Shown: one piece after another, positions 1-11,100 of the stretch
How positions within the stretch are numbered: the first letter of the stretch is position 1
How the letters are laid out: every line of letters begins with the position of its first letter
DNA from: Diplonema papillatum
Taxonomy: Eukaryota > Euglenozoa > Diplonemea > Diplonemida > Diplonemidae
NCBI GenBank assembly: GCA_030068145.1
Contig: JAPJBO010000470.1
Coordinates: 62,001 to 126,000 of the forward strand
Length of the DNA stretch: 64,000 nucleotides
Reading direction: 5' to 3'
Program-made: the position numbers and the translations under genes
The notes under the pieces: generated by a model
The model's input: only the letters and a program-made list of their open reading frames with translations
Database searches by the model: none
What the model was told of the DNA's origin: nothing

Positions 1-25
1 ACTTGGCTGTCGGCATCCTAAGAGA

Positions 26-110
26 GTCGGTCTGTTGCTCAGGGGTCACAAACCGTCGGTCTGTTGCTCAGGGGCCACAAACAGTCAGTCTGTTGCTCAG
101 GTCACGAACC
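26..110. repeat. Three tandem copies of a 29-bp unit
   Basis: Three head-to-tail copies (26-54, 55-83, 84-110) each carry TCTGTTGCTCAGG followed by a CACAAAC or CACGAAC end. The third copy is slightly shorter. Read directly from the sequence. No function is apparent. Confidence 0.85.
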
Positions 111-1861
111 CCATGGAGAAAACCACTAGCTTCCCGTAAAAAGATCGCGCTTTGTGCGGCTGGACCGATTCAAAGCCTTCGTTTGGGCACTGCCATGGTG
201 ACGCCAACCTGAGCTCACCGGATGCTACAGCAAATGGAGAGATCGAACGAATGTAAACGGACGCTGCGCAATGCAATCATGCTGGCAAACCGATGGGAAG
301 GGAGTTTAAACGAAACAGAAGAAAAAAAGAAGTAACAAGGAAGATTTGCAGGTCATGCAGACCCCTGTCTCCTTTGTTTTCTTACAGGGCTGGCTCTGAT
401 CTGTCTCTGATTTTCGGCACACGCGCTGATGTTCGCCATTTCGTTCTGCTGCAGGCGGGTGACCAACGGGGGCTAGCAACGAAGGTCACGAAGGTCTGAT
501 ATGGGACAGAGCCTTCGCGCGCATCCATTTCTTTGGCCCTGTATGATCACGAAGAAGCCTCGAAAACGAAAATTGTCAGAAAAAGCATGAATGCATGGTA
601 GGCTTGTTTCCCGGGCTCATCGTATGTTCTGTGCTTCGAGGGTCTTTGTTCTAAAGCAGTGCCTCGGGCGCAACCGGAGCTCGACACGCTAGCTTTGTCG
701 GCTAGTCAAGAGAAACACGTAGCACCGGCAGGTTTAACCAACCGTTGCAGCGTAACTCGCGCACAACGCTTGCTTTTTGTCTCTCGGAGACAAGGCGTCG
801 CAAGAACATACCACCCTTGGATACCAGCCTCCTCACCTTCCTCGGCAGGTGGGCACTAGGAAACGTGCAGAAACCCACAGGAAGCAAACACCGTCGTTCC
901 GTTTCGTCTAAGGCTTTTTCGGGTTCGCAGATTTCACTACGTTCAATTTTCATTTCATTCTCCTTAGCGACATCGTTGGCCCTTCTTTTTTGCGACAAAC
1001 AAAACATGAATGAAATAAAAAAACAGCAAGTTTGATATTCTGGAAACTGATCTTGTTCGCCTATCGGAGGAAGAAAAGCTGAGCCCTGGGTGGGATGGGG
1101 GAGGGGAAGAGGCTTGTGGCATGACCGTCTACGTCGCTTGCATCGTACACGCAACCGTTTCATGCGTCCTGGCACTATTGGTGGCTGAGTACTTCAATCC
1201 TAGGAGCATATTGAAACGTCGTGCTCCGCTCAAGGAGCAACAGCAGTCGCGTTGCGAGCGGCAGGAAGGAAATAGAGGGAGGAGAAACCTGATTCAAACT
1301 GCATCGAGGTTCAGATAATTAAAAAAGCGCTGCTTGGAAGAAAGAAAGAACGAAGATTCAGACTCGTTGAGTTGACCTGCGCCTTCGAAGCTCCGGTTGA
1401 TCACCCTGCTTCTGTCTTTCCGTACTGATTCTACAGTTTGTGCCACGCTGCGATGCACAAATCTGGGAATCAAAACCGAGGTCCTGAAGAGCTCTGCTGA
1501 GCGAGAAGGGAAAAAAGAAAATGGGAGGGAGTGAGTCGCGGCTACTGAAGTGCCCTGAAAGTAGGCGTAGAAAAGCAGTGCGAAAGGCGAATCACAGGGA
1601 GTTGGGTTAGATGCGTATACAAGTCATCTCCCAGCGAAATGGGCCCTCGGAAGATCACACGCACACGGACTGGCTCGCCATAGAAAAGAGCCGAGACCTA
1701 GATGAGATCCCTGTGAGTGAACGCTTTGGCGCCGGAGCTGAACTCAGAAACCTGTGTGTGCGGTTGTTGTTTTGAAATGGGTTTCACGGTAAGGTCAAAC
1801 CCCCGCTTCTTTTACGGGCAATCGCGGAAGAAACAGATCGTAGGGGGAAACACATAATATA
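111..1861. other. Intergenic, downstream of proA
   Basis: No open frame here resembles a known protein, and the short frames have no supporting context. The stretch lies at the left edge of the window and 3' of the minus-strand proA gene. Its 1795-1861 part could hold a short terminal exon of proA (see that entry). Confidence 0.5.
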
Positions 1862-3142
1862 TTATGGTGAGGTTGCCCTTGGGAAGCAAAGGCATACCGT
1901 GTGGGAGCTGGTGCTGGAGATGAAGTACTTGTACGTGACGATGCCTTCAAGGCCGACTGGTCCACGCGGGGGCATGGTCGACGTCGAGACGCCGACTTCA
2001 GCGCCGAAGCCGTATCGGAACCCGTCTGCGAAGCGGGTAGAGCAGTTGTGGAAGGCGCCCGCCGACGATACGGAGGCTTGGAAAGCATGTGCCGCTGAGT
2101 TGTCCTCCGAAACGATGCAATCGGTGTGTTTTGATCCGAACTCGTTGACGTGGTTGATAGCTTCCTGTGTGCTTGACACCACTTTGATGTTGCACTCGAG
2201 GGCACAGAACTCGATTTTAAACGTTTCGACGGGCAGTACCTCAGCCCCTGCCGTCGACGCGATTTGCATCGTCTTGTCACAGCCGTGCATGACTACGCCC
2301 AACTCTTTCGCGGATGAGAAGAACTTCGGCAGGAATTCGGCTGCCACGCTCTCGTGGACCAGCAGAGTTTCCATGCTGTTGCACGCAGACGGGTACTGCG
2401 TCTTCGAGTCGATGCAGATGTCGAGCGCCTTGGTCAAGTCCGCCTTCGCGTCAACGTAGACGTGGCAAATACCGTCGGCGTGACCCAGCACAGGGATAGT
2501 CGTGCTTTTTTGGACGTACTGAACGAAGGAGTTGGACCCTCTCGGGATGATAAGGTCGATGTCATCGTGGCACGTCAACATTTCCGCAGTCTGTTCACGG
2601 TTGACCAACAAGGCGATGGCGTCCGGCGAGATTGGAGAATTCTTCAAAGCGGTTTTGAAGACGTCGACAATCTCTGTGCAGGTGCCGACGGCTTCGCGCC
2701 CGCACTTGAGCAGGACACCGTTGCCGGATTTTACGGCAAGAGACCCGATTTGGACGGCAGCGTCCGGCCTTGCCTCGAAGATGATTCCGAGCACACCGAG
2801 CGGAACGGTGATCCGCTTCAATTCGAGTCCTGGCGACAGCTCGCGGTGGAGCTGCACGCTGCCGATGGGGTCCGCCAGCTTCTGCAAGTCGTTCAGGCCG
2901 GCGATCCCGGCTTCGATCTTGTTACCATTGAACGCGAGACGGGCAAGCATCGCCTCCCCGACTTCGGGGTCAGATTTCGACTTCTCAATGTCGAGCTTGT
3001 TTGCTTCCTCAATTCTGCCTCTGTTCGCCGAGAGTGCTTCTGACATCACACGCAGGGCTTCATTCCTCTCAGCGTGCGTCGCCTGCGCTGCCGCGCGACC
3101 TGCGGCCCGCACCGCCCTCGCAATCTGCTTCACGCTGCTCAT
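1862..3142 (-). CDS. proA: Gamma-glutamyl phosphate reductase (glutamate-5-semialdehyde dehydrogenase)
   Basis: This enzyme reduces gamma-glutamyl phosphate with NADPH to glutamate-5-semialdehyde, the second step of proline synthesis from glutamate. The 426-residue frame matches the ProA family along its whole length. It has the N-terminal helical segment, VPLGVLGIIFEARPD and IIPRGSNSFV in the cofactor domain, the catalytic cysteine in YPSACNSMETLLVH, and the terminal PRGPVGLEGIVTYKY. The usual family length is about 415-430. I chose the ATG ending at 3142 because similarity starts there. The frame stays open to 3337, but that extension is unrelated to the family. There is no fused glutamate kinase, so this is a stand-alone ProA as in bacteria and fungi rather than a plant/animal P5CS. 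The last ~17 residues are not family-like. A GTATGC donor sits in them near 1880, so a short final exon is possible. Confidence 0.95.
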   Translation of the reverse strand: MSSVKQIARAVRAAGRAAAQATHAERNEALRVMSEALSANRGRIEEANKLDIEKSKSDPEVGEAMLARLAFNGNKIEAGIAGLNDLQKLADPIGSVQLHRELSPGLELKRITVPLGVLGIIFEARPDAAVQIGSLAVKSGNGVLLKCGREAVGTCTEIVDVFKTALKNSPISPDAIALLVNREQTAEMLTCHDDIDLIIPRGSNSFVQYVQKSTTIPVLGHADGICHVYVDAKADLTKALDICIDSKTQYPSACNSMETLLVHESVAAEFLPKFFSSAKELGVVMHGCDKTMQIASTAGAEVLPVETFKIEFCALECNIKVVSSTQEAINHVNEFGSKHTDCIVSEDNSAAHAFQASVSSAGAFHNCSTRFADGFRYGFGAEVGVSTSTMPPRGPVGLEGIVTYKYFISSTSSHTVCLCFPRATSP

Positions 3143-4092
3143 CTTCGCTTTTTTGTCCAACGGGTAAAGGGGATCCTGCGTGGGGGGGGATTGAAAACCA
3201 CTAGATCTGATAGACAATGCTCCAAGGTCACATATATAGGTTTCCATGCCCACGTGGATTTCGGAGCAAGGCCGAATTGCTCGTTGGTGAAACAGATACG
3301 CATGCTCACTGTCCCGGTGATGCTCACGCTCGTTCATGCAGACTATCCGGCTTCGATCTTGCTATTCACTGGATGCCTAAACTCCAAAGTCGCTTTCAGA
3401 ATCTGGTTCCTGTTCGCCAAGTGTGTTTTGACGCTACAGAGCCTCCTTCCTTTCGGAGTGTGTCATTCTCACCACCGCTTGACCTACTATCTGCTTCATG
3501 CCGGCTGGCTTGGTGTTGCTTGTTCAGCGTCTCGCGACATAACATCTCAACAGCCTGGGACCTGCAGATACAGCGATGAGCTACGCATACTTCACTGCAT
3601 CCCTGTTGAGCATGACAGAAACTTCTTTGGTTCCCAAAGGACAGAAGTCGCGTGTGACGAACATGCCGACCATGCTTGCCTCCATCAAGAAGCGGGGCAA
3701 ACGCAGAGAGTGAGCGTAAAATAAAAGAATGCGAAGTGAGTACTCGAACAGACGGCTATTCACAGCTAAGCTGAAAAGAAGAACAAGGAAAGAATGAATA
3801 CTCGAGAGACCTCACCGCCCTCGTTCCCCAAGGCTCGAGCGAACAGGGCGCACCGCTAACCCAAGCTACAGGATCGCCTGGTATCGAAACTTAGTGCCTC
3901 TGAAACGAACTGTCACACCCAAGAAGTGCGGATTCGCTCGGAGCTGGACAGCTTCCCGGCGTGAAGCGGATCCGCTTCTGGAAAGACAAGCAAAGCCGCA
4001 TTCCCGTTCGGGCGAGCTCAACTTTTGGGGTAGATGCGCAACTTAACTTAAACGGTCGATTGAATTCCTGTCGTCGCCCGCTGCCTGTCATG
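3143..4092. other. Intergenic, proA upstream region
   Basis: This is the 5' flank of minus-strand proA and presumably holds its promoter. I see no TATA-like box or other motif I can defend. The frames here have no recognisable similarity. Confidence 0.45.
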
Positions 4093-4292
4093 TGTATGCA
4101 ACAGTGTCACACTGTATGCAACAGTGTCACACTGTATGCAACAGTGTCACACTGTATGCAACAGTGTCACACTGTATGCAACAGTGTCACACTGTATGCA
4201 ACAGTGTCACACTGTATGCAACAGTGTCACACTGTATGCAACAGTGTCACACTGTATGCAACAGTGTCACACTGTATGCAACAGTGTCACAC
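4093..4292. repeat. Ten perfect tandem copies of a 20-bp hairpin unit
   Basis: The unit ACTGTATGCAACAGTGTCAC repeats without visible change for about 200 bp. Each unit contains the inverted repeat ACACTG-(7 nt)-CAGTGT, so the array is a run of potential small hairpins. It lies about 250 bp beyond the 3' end of the RSPH9-like gene. Near-perfect identity implies recent expansion or homogenisation. Confidence 0.97.
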
Positions 4293-4546
4293 GACTACAT
4301 GATCGCAGACTGGACCTCTCAGCAAGAGGTCACTAATTCATTCTCCGCCAGAAGTATCACCTTCCCTACACGCAGAGTCACCATCGGTTCCCTACGGGCA
4401 GTATGCACAATAATCCTGTTGGCAGCAACAAAGAACCAAGGTCAAACGCGCGGATGGGCAGCAGGGCAGATCTGGGCACGGCAGGTTGACCTGGCCTTCG
4501 TTCTCAGACGTGCCCTGGTATCATCACCTTGGATTAGACGCCGGTT

Positions 4547-5305
4547 TCATAGCATGGCTGCCAAATCGTGGTTCGGCTGCGCATCGCCAAAGTAGTAGTA
4601 CCCATGGACAGGCGACTCCGGCTTGTGATAGAATACGGCACCCTGGTAGTACAGAGACGTGCCCACAACAACGGACAGCAAAGAGTCATAACGCATTCGC
4701 CAAACGCCTTTTGGGATGTCCGTGTTGATGGAAGGCATACAGTCCACGCTTCCGTCCGTAAACTCTTTGATGAGCAGGTTGGTGGACTCCGGCTTTCGCT
4801 TGTGCAGATACGACGTCAGACGGCCCGCTTTTTCGATTGACACACCCGAAAACGCGTCATTCGCGCGCACGCTGCCTGATTCGTCGAGTACAAACGCCCC
4901 CCGAGGCGCCACGGCACAATGGTAGTCACAGTCCTTCAAGAAACAAGCCAATCTCGTGGCCTCCTTCACGTCGATGTCTCCGACGGTGTAGCCATACCCG
5001 GCGTCTCCGTTGTACGGGCCGCGGATTTCTTTGCAAGTCAGGATGTCGTCCTCCGTCACATACGGCATCAAGTGCCACGTATTCCCGCTGTCCAGACTGA
5101 ACAATGAAACCGGTTCGCTCAAGGCGTCGGGACCCATGCCTTGCACAATCAAATAGTCGCGCTCCATTCCGGTTACCTTGCCCCAAAACTGCATGCTCCG
5201 CTGGTGCTCATCGCTGAGCAGCGTGAGGGAGCAGTACAGGGCGTTTTCTTCAGCCGGCGTGAGCACCTGTCCGGTGACGCCCAGAAACTCAAAACTGCAC
5301 GACAT
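4547..5305 (-). CDS. RSPH9: Radial spoke head protein 9 homologue
   Basis: RSP9 is part of the radial-spoke head of motile 9+2 cilia and flagella, which relays signals from the central pair to the dynein arms. The 252-residue product aligns with animal and algal RSPH9 along its length. It has an N-terminal LTPAEENALYCSLTLL helix, then FWGKVTGMERDYLIVQG, an AVAPRGAFVLDE segment, DIPKGVWRM, and a C-terminal GYYYFGDAQPNHDLAAML that mirrors the family ending in DLPFML. I chose the ATG ending at 5305. The open frame runs up to 5401, but the extra residues are not family-like. I see no intron. The gene stands alone, with proA downstream on the same strand about 1.4 kb away. It is direct evidence that the organism builds motile flagella at some life stage. 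Confidence 0.93.
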   Translation of the reverse strand: MSCSFEFLGVTGQVLTPAEENALYCSLTLLSDEHQRSMQFWGKVTGMERDYLIVQGMGPDALSEPVSLFSLDSGNTWHLMPYVTEDDILTCKEIRGPYNGDAGYGYTVGDIDVKEATRLACFLKDCDYHCAVAPRGAFVLDESGSVRANDAFSGVSIEKAGRLTSYLHKRKPESTNLLIKEFTDGSVDCMPSINTDIPKGVWRMRYDSLLSVVVGTSLYYQGAVFYHKPESPVHGYYYFGDAQPNHDLAAML

Positions 5306-5366
5306 GACCGCGAAAAGGGGGGAGGGGAGGGGGGAGGGAACGAGGTGGGAACCCTGTACTCTGTCT

Positions 5367-5420
5367 AATTCTGAACAACCACCAAAGCACGCTGCCAACA
5401 CGTATTTTTAACCTGCACAG
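5367..5420 (+). repeat. Copy 1 of a ~50-bp dispersed repeat
   Basis: The segment AATTCTGAACAACCACCAAA followed by CACGCTGCC and a T-run recurs at 36151-36204 and 42657-42707 with modest divergence. This copy lies just upstream of the RSPH9-like gene. The family is unknown. Confidence 0.7.
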
Positions 5421-8183
5421 TAGAGCAATTGTTGCCACTATAACTATAAAGAGCGGCAAAGCCCGACTGTCGTGCTGCATGCTGCCTTCGTGGCTTGACT
5501 ATGCCGAGGGACAGTGCTTCAGGCTGTGTGAGCTCAACGTTTTTTCGGCATGGAAAGTCTCTACAAACAGGACAACATGGTTCACAGCAAGGGCAGTTGT
5601 ACATCTTTGCCCCGAGTGCGGCCTTCGCTACAATCCATTGCATGCCTTCACCGCAACACGAAGAACGATGAAAGAATAGGCGAGGAAGACTCCTTTCATT
5701 AGATAACGGATCCGGACCCGAACGACAACAGATGTGCTTGTACTTTGCATAGTGCTTGTTTTCCTTTGTTTTTTCTCGTTTATTACTAATAGACTACAAC
5801 GTGTTCCTAGGCTCAAAGTGCCTGCCACACGCATCACTGCATCAATGGTGCTATTCTGCTTGCTTCTGACTTTTCAGAGTAAAAGTTCAACAGAAGATGT
5901 ACGTTTCCGTTTTCTGGGGCACTTAAGAAGAGGAGGCGCTCCGGGTGCGCCAACGGAAGGAGACGCGACCCAGAGATCCGGACTAAATGGCTGGGACAGT
6001 GTGATGGGCGCTTCTCTTGAAGGGCTCACGCACTCAAACCCCAACTTTAAACGGACCCTCATAGCGATCTTTCGCATCGCAAGAGGAGGGTGATGTCATC
6101 TGCTCCTCGTGAAATAGCCTGGGTGAGACCTTCTGCACACCATGCTGCTCTGCAGCTGAGTTGTAGACAGGATTCTTTGTTCCAGTTTTCTAGCTATCTA
6201 TTCGGCGAATTCGGCTGGGTGCGCGTGTGCGCTGGGAACGGAAATCACGCCCACCGCTTGTTTGTTCATCCCTCTCGTGTGCACATGCACGAGTGTCTTC
6301 ATGCTCGGAGGATGTTGGTAGTTTGGTGTTGTTGTCACTTTGCGGAGCAATACGTTTCTCTATCGGATGAAGTTGCTTTCGTTCTTCATCCGGCGAGCTG
6401 CGAACAGGGTACGTTGGCCGCCTGTTTCGTGAGCACGGAGACAACACTTCGCATTGATGATTTCAAAAACTAGCTTTCGGATGGTCTCTGAACCTTCATG
6501 TCTGACTGGGAGGACCTCGTCTCCGCAGCCAATGCCTGGGCATGTCCGCATGTGCTGGCCGTTTCGACAGAGGTAAGTGTCTGCTTTTCTTGAATTGAAC
6601 TGCTAGGGGACCAGATAACCTGCTCCGGGATATGTGTGCTGGCAGACGTGATCAGAAGCACGCCCTCTGGAGCGACCAGACTAGGCTTGGTATCGAGCGA
6701 GTTTGGCAGCGCACGCTTTTCAGGTCGGCTGCACCCGGACTAAACAGACGTCAAGGCATCATACACACGGGGGCCGAATCTCCCTTTAGAAGAAAGAAAT
6801 GGCACGATAATTGTTTGTACGTGCCGGGGCATGGATAGTCGCTCTGTGAGTGAAATGATGCTTCGGGAACTCTCTTCTCCTCCCGAACTCGCAGTCAAGT
6901 TCCCAACTACTACAAAAGGTGGTCTTCGTTTTGTTGCTTGGAGATTGTGGTGTTTTTTAGCGCGCGATGTGTTTCGTCCTTGCAATACACGAACCCCAAG
7001 TTGGTCGACTAGTTGCCGTGGCGAATTAGTTCGTCAGAACGGCCACGAGAGGGTCAGATGGGCGCGTTGTATGGCGCGGATCGGAAACAACTTGCACGTT
7101 TCGATAGAATCTGCACTTCCCAATTCGTACATCACGGTGCAGTGCAGCTTCGGCCACTACGGTCTTCGAGAATTCTCGAATGAACATTGAAGCTCGGGAA
7201 GGCGGATGCTTGGCGATTGGCTAGAAGAGCATAAACTGGCCTGGTAGCCAAATCATCTGAGACGACTGACTTAATTGCGCTTTTAAGGGTGAGGGGCAGG
7301 GACATCATTTCCAGCGAATTGTGACTGCAGTCACAAATTTGAGCTCCAGCTCTTGAGGGGGAGAAAAGAACAAGCACGTGAAACAGCGCGAGGCGCCATG
7401 GGGTGTGCCCTATGAAGCGTGTTCTGGCCGTGGCTTGGCGCAGTCACAATTTGAGGCCCCCACCCTGGTCTCCAGGTGTGGGGCAAAAAACACCAACAGC
7501 GAAGGCTGCTTGCTGCCGGCGTGGTCCGGAACGTCAATGCTAGACACAGTCAATCCCGGGAAAAGCCGAAGGGGCGTTTACTACGACAACAATGCTCGTC
7601 ATACGTCACCGCGAACATCTGACGTTGACTGGTGACAGCGGCCTTGGATGAACAAGAAGTAGGAAGCAGCGCAATTTGTTGCGGGTTGGGGCTTCCGCAA
7701 CGGGTGCTCTCATCATTTACTACTTGTGATTACTAGAAGGGACATCCGCTCTTCGTAGAAGTACGCTGGAGTGAAGTCCGCGTTCATGACTCTCTTTCTT
7801 CATGACTCTCTTTCTTCATGACTCTCTTTCTTCATGACTCTCTTTCTTCGCTCCCCTACATGTTCGCTAGTGACCGGAGGTAATATTTTGAGTTTGAATC
7901 GCATTCGTTCTCTTTTCTCCGCTTCAGTATTTCATTGAAGCGATTAGGGTGGAGCACGCGTGCCCTGCGGTTACTTACATCGAAGGCCTGACAATCTCAC
8001 GAATGCAACAAATTTATACTTATATCAGTTGGAAACATTTCTTCCGTTGTTGCGGAGCTGTGCAATGAACTTCAAAATCATAAGAAGGAAGAATGTCACG
8101 TTCGCTGCAGAGCGAGACGGGTTTATCATAGATTTGGTTGTGTTTAATTCTGTTTCCTTTCGACGCACTGGAAGATGTGTGCA
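5421..8183. other. Intergenic between RSPH9-like and zinc-finger genes
   Basis: No frame has protein similarity I recognise. Apart from the 16-bp array at 7785-7848 I see no structured feature in these 2.8 kb. Confidence 0.5.
7785..7848. repeat. Four copies of CATGACTCTCTTTCTT
   Basis: A 16-bp pyrimidine-rich unit is repeated four times without change (7785, 7801, 7817, 7833). Simple minisatellite about 340 bp past the end of the zinc-finger gene. Confidence 0.97.
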
Positions 8184-11100
8184 TCACTTTGCGGAGGCCG
8201 GCGGAGCGGCGGTATCCTGCTGTGCCGTCTTTGCTTGCAGCTTTGTTTCGAGCAGTGCGACACGTGCCTTAGCTTGTTCTAGAGCGGATTTAATGTCGGT
8301 TGTGGTGGCGAGAGTTTCGGGGGACGGCTCGGGGATCGCCTGTTGCTGGGATAGCTTTGCTTCAAGGGCTCGAACCCGGCCTGCCAATCCCGTAAGCGAG
8401 TCCTTTTGCCGGCCGGCGACGCATGACCTTGCATGTGCCTCCAGACTCTGCGCGTTTATAGCGGCGTACCCGCAGGCTGAACACCGTACGTCATCAGGAG
8501 GGGCGCGCGTCCGTCTCTCTTCGACTTGCTGCCGCCACCTGTCCACGAAATGCCCAGCTTTTGGAGGAGGCTTCGCGCCCCGCGGGGCCCACGGTGCGTC
8601 GGACCGTATGGTACCGCCGCGTTCCGCCGGGGTGCTCTGGTGGCCCTTCGCGGCGTTCGCGCGCGACGGCCCCGACTCGGGCGCTTCGCGGGACTTGCGG
8701 ATGTTGCGGACCTTCTCGTTGGCTTGCTGCAGGACTTCGCGCATGAGCCGCCGGCGGACCTGTTGGTGGTCCTGGAACTGCTGGTCCTCGACGCCCAGCG
8801 CCGGGTCAGCCCCCTTCTTCGCATCTCCGGCAGGCGAAGGCGCAGGCCTCTCCTTGTCGGTCGGCCTCTTCGGCCCCAGGGCAGGGTCCCCCGCGTTCAC
8901 ATTCCTCGGCCGAGCGTCAACCCCTGCACACACTGGGATGTGCCTCTGGGCGGACCGCTCCGCAAACCGGCGCCCACAGTACGGGCACGGCACCCGGTCG
9001 TCAACCTTCTTCACCGCGACCCCCGCCTTGTTGTTGGCGTTGCCATCGTTCGCGGGGTTGGGGGGGGTAGCTGCAGGCTTGCGTCCGTTGCGGAGGCCTT
9101 CTCGGAGGGCGGAGGTCTGGTGACGCCAGCTGGTCGCGTTTTTGCGGGGGGTGCGCTTCGGCTCGCCCGCGCCGCCGTCGGCGTCGCCGCCGCCGGCCTT
9201 CGGCTGCTCCGCGGGGCGCGACCCGCGCTTCGCCTGCAGCACCGCCGCGCGCTGCCGCGACTTCGCGGCGCTTTTCTTGCAGATCTCCTCGTGCTTCGCT
9301 ACTCGGTCCACCGCGAACAGCCGCCCGCACTCGCCGCACGCTTCTCTTTCCTCGTTCTCCGCGCGGTGCTCTTGTTCCTCCAGCCCAGCTTCGGACACTC
9401 GCGCTGGCAGCTCTGCATCCTTTCCAGGTCCAATGGCTACATCCTCACATCCGTCGGCCTTTAAAACATTGCCTGCTTTGGGAGCTGTAGACACCCCGGC
9501 TGAATGTTCTTCGGAGCCTTGGCCCTGATCCTGAAGACGCGAGGCGCCACTCGTGCGTCGGTGGTTGCCGTCTGCGTCACTGCTTTGGCACTCGTCGGGC
9601 CGCGGGGCTGCCGCTTGCACCTGGCTGCTGGCCACGGGCTGAGCGATCTGGTGTTCTGCAGGTGCGGCATCCTCCCGTGGATTCGGTAGTGTTGCGCACT
9701 CCTGCCCAGAGTCGGCGTCCAGTGGCGCGGTCTGGTGGTCTCGGGAGGTGGCTTGATCGTCGGGTTTCTCGCGGGCCCCGCGAGACTTGAGGCGGTCAGC
9801 CGTCCTGTCGGTGGCGCCTCCGGCGACGTCCTTCAAAAAGTCGTGGATGGCGTCGTTGCCGTAGTCGTTGCAGGCCGTGCTATCCGGGTGCTGCGAGCAA
9901 CGACGGGGGTCGCGAGCGTTCTGCTCAGAGGCAGGAGCTGCTGGCAGGAATGCGCCGGCGTTCATAAGCTCGAAAGAGTCGGTTCGGTCTGGCGCGCTGC
10001 GTTTGCGACGCGGGGAGACTCGCGAAGGCGGATCCGATGCTTCGCGCTCGCTGCTGCACAGTGCAGGTGGTGTTGCGGAGGTTAGTGGAATGGACGGGGT
10101 CATCTTTGCGTTGATGTCTGCAGTGTGTTCGTGGCACTCGCCGGTCGTGCTGCGTTCAACGGATACTTCTGTCGACCTACCGAATTTTTCCGGCTCTTCG
10201 TTCGCCTGTTCAACACCCGACAGAAGCTCATGCTGCCGTTGCTGCTGCTGAGATGGTTGCTGTTGCTGTTGTTGCTGTGGTTGGTCTTGATGTTGCTTTT
10301 GCGGCTTTCGGCTCCGTTGCGGTTGTTGTTGGAGCTGTTCCTCTAAATGGTGCTGCTCGCGCTGTTCTGCCATGGTTGGCAGTGCCGGCTGCTGCGCGAG
10401 TTGGCGCAGGGAGGGCGAGCCCCGCGGGCTGGTGACGGCCCACTTGCCGGCGCCGTCGGGGCTTGCTGGTGCTTCGCCGCCATCGACTTCAGCCGCCGCG
10501 ACAGCCGGCTGCTGATGACTACCGCCCAGGCTGGCGAACAGCTCTGCTACCGACACGGACAACATCAACTTGTCCGGAAACGACCTCCTCGGCGAGCACG
10601 ACAACCCCGACACACCAGCACCAGCAACTCTGTCTTCACAATCAGCAGCCTGCTGACCCGTCGACGGACTTTCCGCTCGTGGCTGCAGTACCTGTGTTTT
10701 GGTACCGGGGGCGTCGCCGTCTTTGCTACTTGCACAGGTGCGTTGCATGTCAGGGGGCACGGGCTCCATCGGTGGCCAAGACGAGGGCGGCAGGTGTTCG
10801 GGTTCTGGCGGATCGACGTCCTCTCTCGCAATGCCGAGCAGGAGCTCGTCAATTTCGTTGGCCTTCTGCGTGTCGACGGTGACGGCTGGCGACTTCTTGC
10901 GGGGCCGGGCTTCGCCTTGCCCGGCGACGCTCTCACCTGCACTCTGGGCCACCAACCGCCCCGAATGACCGCTGTGCTCAAGTACGTCTTCTTGCACGCT
11001 ACGAGCAGCAGCTCCGGCAGCATCGCCCACGGACATGCACACAGACCCGCGGCTGCCTTTCATCGCTTCAGACCAAACCGCAACTTCTTCTGAGACAACA

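Noticed and set aside
4093-4292. CRISPR-like array
   Set aside because: Units are contiguous with no unique spacers, and the genome is eukaryotic.
3961-4595. Frames with CNSVTLYATVSHCMQQ repeats
   Set aside because: All three forward frames are open through the 20-bp array, which is a property of the repeat and not evidence for a protein.
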